Origin: Spirochaetaceae bacterium
Lineage (GTDB): Bacteria; Spirochaetota; Spirochaetia; DSM-2461
Reading direction: 5' to 3'
DNA: 7,566 bases
NCBI GenBank assembly: GCA_016342385.1
Contig: JAEINM010000192.1
Location: forward strand, 1 to 7,566
Shown: in pieces, positions 5,730 to 7,566 of the stretch
Layout of the letters: each line of letters starts with the position of its first letter
Position numbering within the stretch: position 1 is the stretch's first letter
Notes under the pieces: generated by a model
The model's database searches: none
What the model was told of the DNA's origin: nothing
What the model saw: the letters and a program-made list of their open reading frames with translations, nothing else
Made by a program: the position numbers and the translations under genes

Positions 5730-5758
5730 TTGTTTTTTTAAACAGATTTTTTTATATT
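5730..5758 (+). promoter_or_regulatory. Candidate promoter of the orphan 82-residue gene
   Basis: TTGTTT (5730-5735) and TATATT (5753-5758) are 17 bp apart in a very AT-rich stretch, giving a start near 5765 and a leader of about 29 nt. In AT-rich DNA such matches arise easily. I see no terminator hairpin after the preceding regulator, so read-through is also possible. Confidence 0.35.
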
Positions 5759-5793
5759 AATTATATATATTTCATTTATTAATAGGTGTAATT

Positions 5794-6042
5794 ATGACTT
5801 ATAATGATTTAAGGATTGTTATTAAGGCCAGGTTGTATATTGAAAATTTCAATATGGAACATCTAAAGATGTATGAAATACATATAAAAATGTTGTACAT
5901 ATATCTGGAAAATAGTTTTATATTAGATGAATTACATCCACATGATATCGATCCTCATATAGAATTACTGGTTAGGTATATTACGGATTATGAAAGAAGT
6001 AATACGCCATCTAACCAGAAATCATTATTATGGACAGCCTGA
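5794..6042 (+). CDS. Hypothetical protein, 82 residues, unrecognised
   Basis: The ORF has a plausible ribosome binding site (AGGTG, 5784-5788, 5 nt before the ATG) and stops at TGA 6040-6042. The protein is rich in Ile, Leu, Tyr and His and has no cysteine, signal peptide or membrane segment. Residues 5-46 look helical, and a histidine/aspartate cluster HPHDIDPH at 48-55 precedes another helix-like stretch (IELLVRYITDYERS). I do not recognise a family. Its base composition is visibly more AT-rich than that of its neighbours, which may indicate recent acquisition or just a fast-evolving small gene. It sits alone between the HcpR-like gene and the converging TetR gene. It may be real; chance is not excluded. 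Confidence 0.5.
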   Translation: MTYNDLRIVIKARLYIENFNMEHLKMYEIHIKMLYIYLENSFILDELHPHDIDPHIELLVRYITDYERSNTPSNQKSLLWTA

Positions 6043-6117
6043 TAATTCTTAGTACAGTTTTTACCGTCTTGAGTTGACAGAACAGGACTTAGAACTGGCA
6101 GTTTTTATATAAAAATT

Positions 6118-6786
6118 TTATAATTCCTCTTTTGAATATCCCAGAGCTATCATTTTAATCAACTGAGTAAACTCCTGCTTAAAGTCAAAGGAAAAAAGCT
6201 CCATATGTTCTTTTTCAATAATATCCTGGGCTATATCTTCAGGATTAGCCAGGGTCTGAAAACCAATTAGAATACCATAAGACCACATTAGCAATTGTTT
6301 TCCCGAACCGGAGGGAATAAACCGGTAATGTTGTTCCAGTAAAAGTCCTATTGAAAAAATCTGCTGGAGCAATGCTTTTTTAAACTTATTCAAACTTTCA
6401 TAGGTGACATTTTTCTCTATAATACCGGAAAGTAGAACCACTATTCGCAATAGCTGAGGCTGACTTTCCAGGGCTTCATAAATGGCAACAGAGAGATTCT
6501 CCGGTGTTCGGTCTACGGATATACCTGACCCACAGAGAATCACTGTCAGCTTTTCAAAAAAACGGGTGAAATATTTTCCTGTTAATGATAGAAAAAGCTC
6601 TTCTTTTGTGGAAAAATAATTAAAGACTGTCCCCTTGGCAACACCGGCTTCCCGGGCAATTATTGCCATTGTAATCTGATGATAATCGTTTTTATCAAAT
6701 AGAACCGATGCCGCTTCGAGAATGGCTTCAGACCGGGCCAGTTTATCACTTTCAGTTCTGGCTCTTTTCTGCTTATTCTTATCCAT
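6118..6786 (-). CDS. TetR/AcrR-family transcriptional repressor
   Basis: This 222-residue regulator has the standard N-terminal HTH: about residues 18-62, with ITMAIIAREAGVAKGTVFNYF and then STKEELFLSL. This is the TetR signature including the F-x-Y-F at the end of the recognition helix. The remaining helical domain (about 70-222) would bind an unidentified small ligand. It begins 8 bp after the stop of the short-chain dehydrogenase and is therefore probably its operon partner, likely controlling that operon and perhaps other genes (inference). The nearest purine-rich ribosome site, AAGGA, lies inside the dehydrogenase's last codons, about 15 nt before the ATG. Translation is probably weak or coupled to the upstream gene. 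Confidence 0.93.
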   Translation of the reverse strand: MDKNKQKRARTESDKLARSEAILEAASVLFDKNDYHQITMAIIAREAGVAKGTVFNYFSTKEELFLSLTGKYFTRFFEKLTVILCGSGISVDRTPENLSVAIYEALESQPQLLRIVVLLSGIIEKNVTYESLNKFKKALLQQIFSIGLLLEQHYRFIPSGSGKQLLMWSYGILIGFQTLANPEDIAQDIIEKEHMELFSFDFKQEFTQLIKMIALGYSKEEL

Positions 6787-6794
6787 GAAAAAGT

Positions 6795-7566
6795 TTATGC
6801 GTCCTTATTTCTATTAGACTCAGCCCACTGAGCTGCCATATTTATAACTAAAGTACGCGGTAGAATGCCCGCCATGAATCCCATCATTTTATTTGAAAAA
6901 CCATCTGTAACAGCTCTTCTGCGCCCCAGATTTTTTAAAGATGTCTTAACAACCTGTTCTGCGCTTCTTGAACCCTTTATAGCCTTATAATCGGCCACCT
7001 TCTGGAATTCCGTTGTTGTGGCTCCCGGTTTTACAGAGAGAACATCAACACCGGTTTTTCTGGTTTCATGATGCAGACCTTCACCAAGAAACAGATCGAA
7101 GACCTTTGTCGCCGCATATGTGACTCCATGGGGACTGGGCTGATTTGCCGCAATAGAACTCAACATAATAAGTGCCCCTTTGTTTCTTTCAAGCATTCCC
7201 TTCATATAATGACGGGTCAGAATGACAGGAGCCAGACAGTTCAGTTTGACCATAGTCTCCTCTTTCTGCCCATCAATTTCATGAAAATACCCGCTGGTAC
7301 CAAACCCGGCGTTGTTGACCAGAATATCAATTTCCTGGTTTCCCGTTTTTTCCGATAATTCACTCATAAAACCATCTTTACTTAAATCGAGAGCTACTGT
7401 TTTTACCTCTATGCCATTCTTCTGTTTCAGATCCGATGCAATTTTTTTAAGTTCATCTTCTCTTCTGGCTACCAGAACCAGATTCAATCCCTCTGAAGCC
7501 ATAGCTTCAGCGTAGGCTTTACCAATTCCTGCACTGGCCCCTGTTATAAGTGCCCAGTTTCCATAT
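6795..7566 (-). CDS. Short-chain dehydrogenase/reductase (SDR), 5' end outside the window
   Basis: The reading frame stays open to the right edge, so the start codon lies beyond it; 256 residues are visible. The ATG at 7502 would lose the cofactor motif and is not the true start. In visible numbering the Rossmann glycine motif TGASAGIG is at 8-15, ARRE at about 33-36 (arginine here favours NADPH), NNAG at 84-87, and the catalytic set S137 and Y150-x3-K154 (YAATK), followed by VKPGATTTEF. This is the classical SDR layout of the COG0300 (DltE/YqjQ-like) group, which reduces carbonyls or oxidises alcohols with NAD(P)H in the cytoplasm. The C-terminal tail (GFMAGILPRTLVINMAAQWA) is mildly hydrophobic, as in other members. 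The substrate cannot be inferred. A TetR regulator follows 8 bp downstream. Confidence 0.94.
   Translation of the reverse strand, partial: YGNWALITGASAGIGKAYAEAMASEGLNLVLVARREDELKKIASDLKQKNGIEVKTVALDLSKDGFMSELSEKTGNQEIDILVNNAGFGTSGYFHEIDGQKEETMVKLNCLAPVILTRHYMKGMLERNKGALIMLSSIAANQPSPHGVTYAATKVFDLFLGEGLHHETRKTGVDVLSVKPGATTTEFQKVADYKAIKGSRSAEQVVKTSLKNLGRRRAVTDGFSNKMMGFMAGILPRTLVINMAAQWAESNRNKDA

Noticed and set aside
6102..6122. A/T-only palindromes between the orphan gene and the TetR gene, as a bidirectional terminator
   Set aside because: The stems (TTTTTATATAAAAA and TATAAAA-A-TTTTATA) have no G-C pairs and would be very unstable in RNA. Such palindromes are expected by chance in this composition.

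Overview
The window (7,566 bp, AT-rich, no rRNA, tRNA or CRISPR seen) looks like chromosomal DNA of an anaerobic or microaerophilic bacterium. A spirochaete-like organism is my best guess. It rests on the mix of an anaerobe-type (class I) hybrid cluster protein, a divergent Crp/Fnr regulator, a split YraQ-type permease and a WYL regulator. This is inference, because nothing in the window fixes the taxon. Most genes have clear AGGAG-type ribosome binding sites.

Left block (1-2343): a WYL-family transcription regulator (301-1200, minus) is followed by the 5' part of a pyridoxamine-phosphate-oxidase-like flavin/split-barrel protein (1-240, minus, cut by the window edge). Divergent from the regulator, two small membrane proteins (1334-1825 and 1822-2343) overlap by ATGA and look like the two halves of a YraQ/ArsP-type permease. 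Both face-to-face promoters lie in the 1201-1333 gap.

Middle block (2344-3216): 2344-2582 carries no gene I can support, but it ends with a perfect 25-nt AT-rich hairpin sequence just upstream of a 51-59 residue zinc-ribbon protein. That gene converges on a cupin gene with one base between the stop codons. Between the cupin and hcp lies a compact repeat island of 25-bp tandem units, ending in a perfect 50-bp palindrome whose outer arm includes the hcp stop codon.

Nitrosative/redox block (2764-5664): hcp (minus) with the cupin gene downstream, and a divergent Crp/Fnr-family regulator (hcpR-like, plus). One GTAACA-TG-TGTTAC operator sits in the shared 146-bp gap. The geometry suits activation of hcp and autorepression of the regulator.

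Right block (5665-7566): an orphan 82-residue protein, then a converging short-chain dehydrogenase (partial) and TetR regulator pair on the minus strand. The least explained items are the repeat island at the hcp 3' end, the hairpin plus zinc-ribbon locus, the metal-ligand-poor cupin coupled to hcp, and the orphan 82-residue gene. I see no clearly new multi-gene system.
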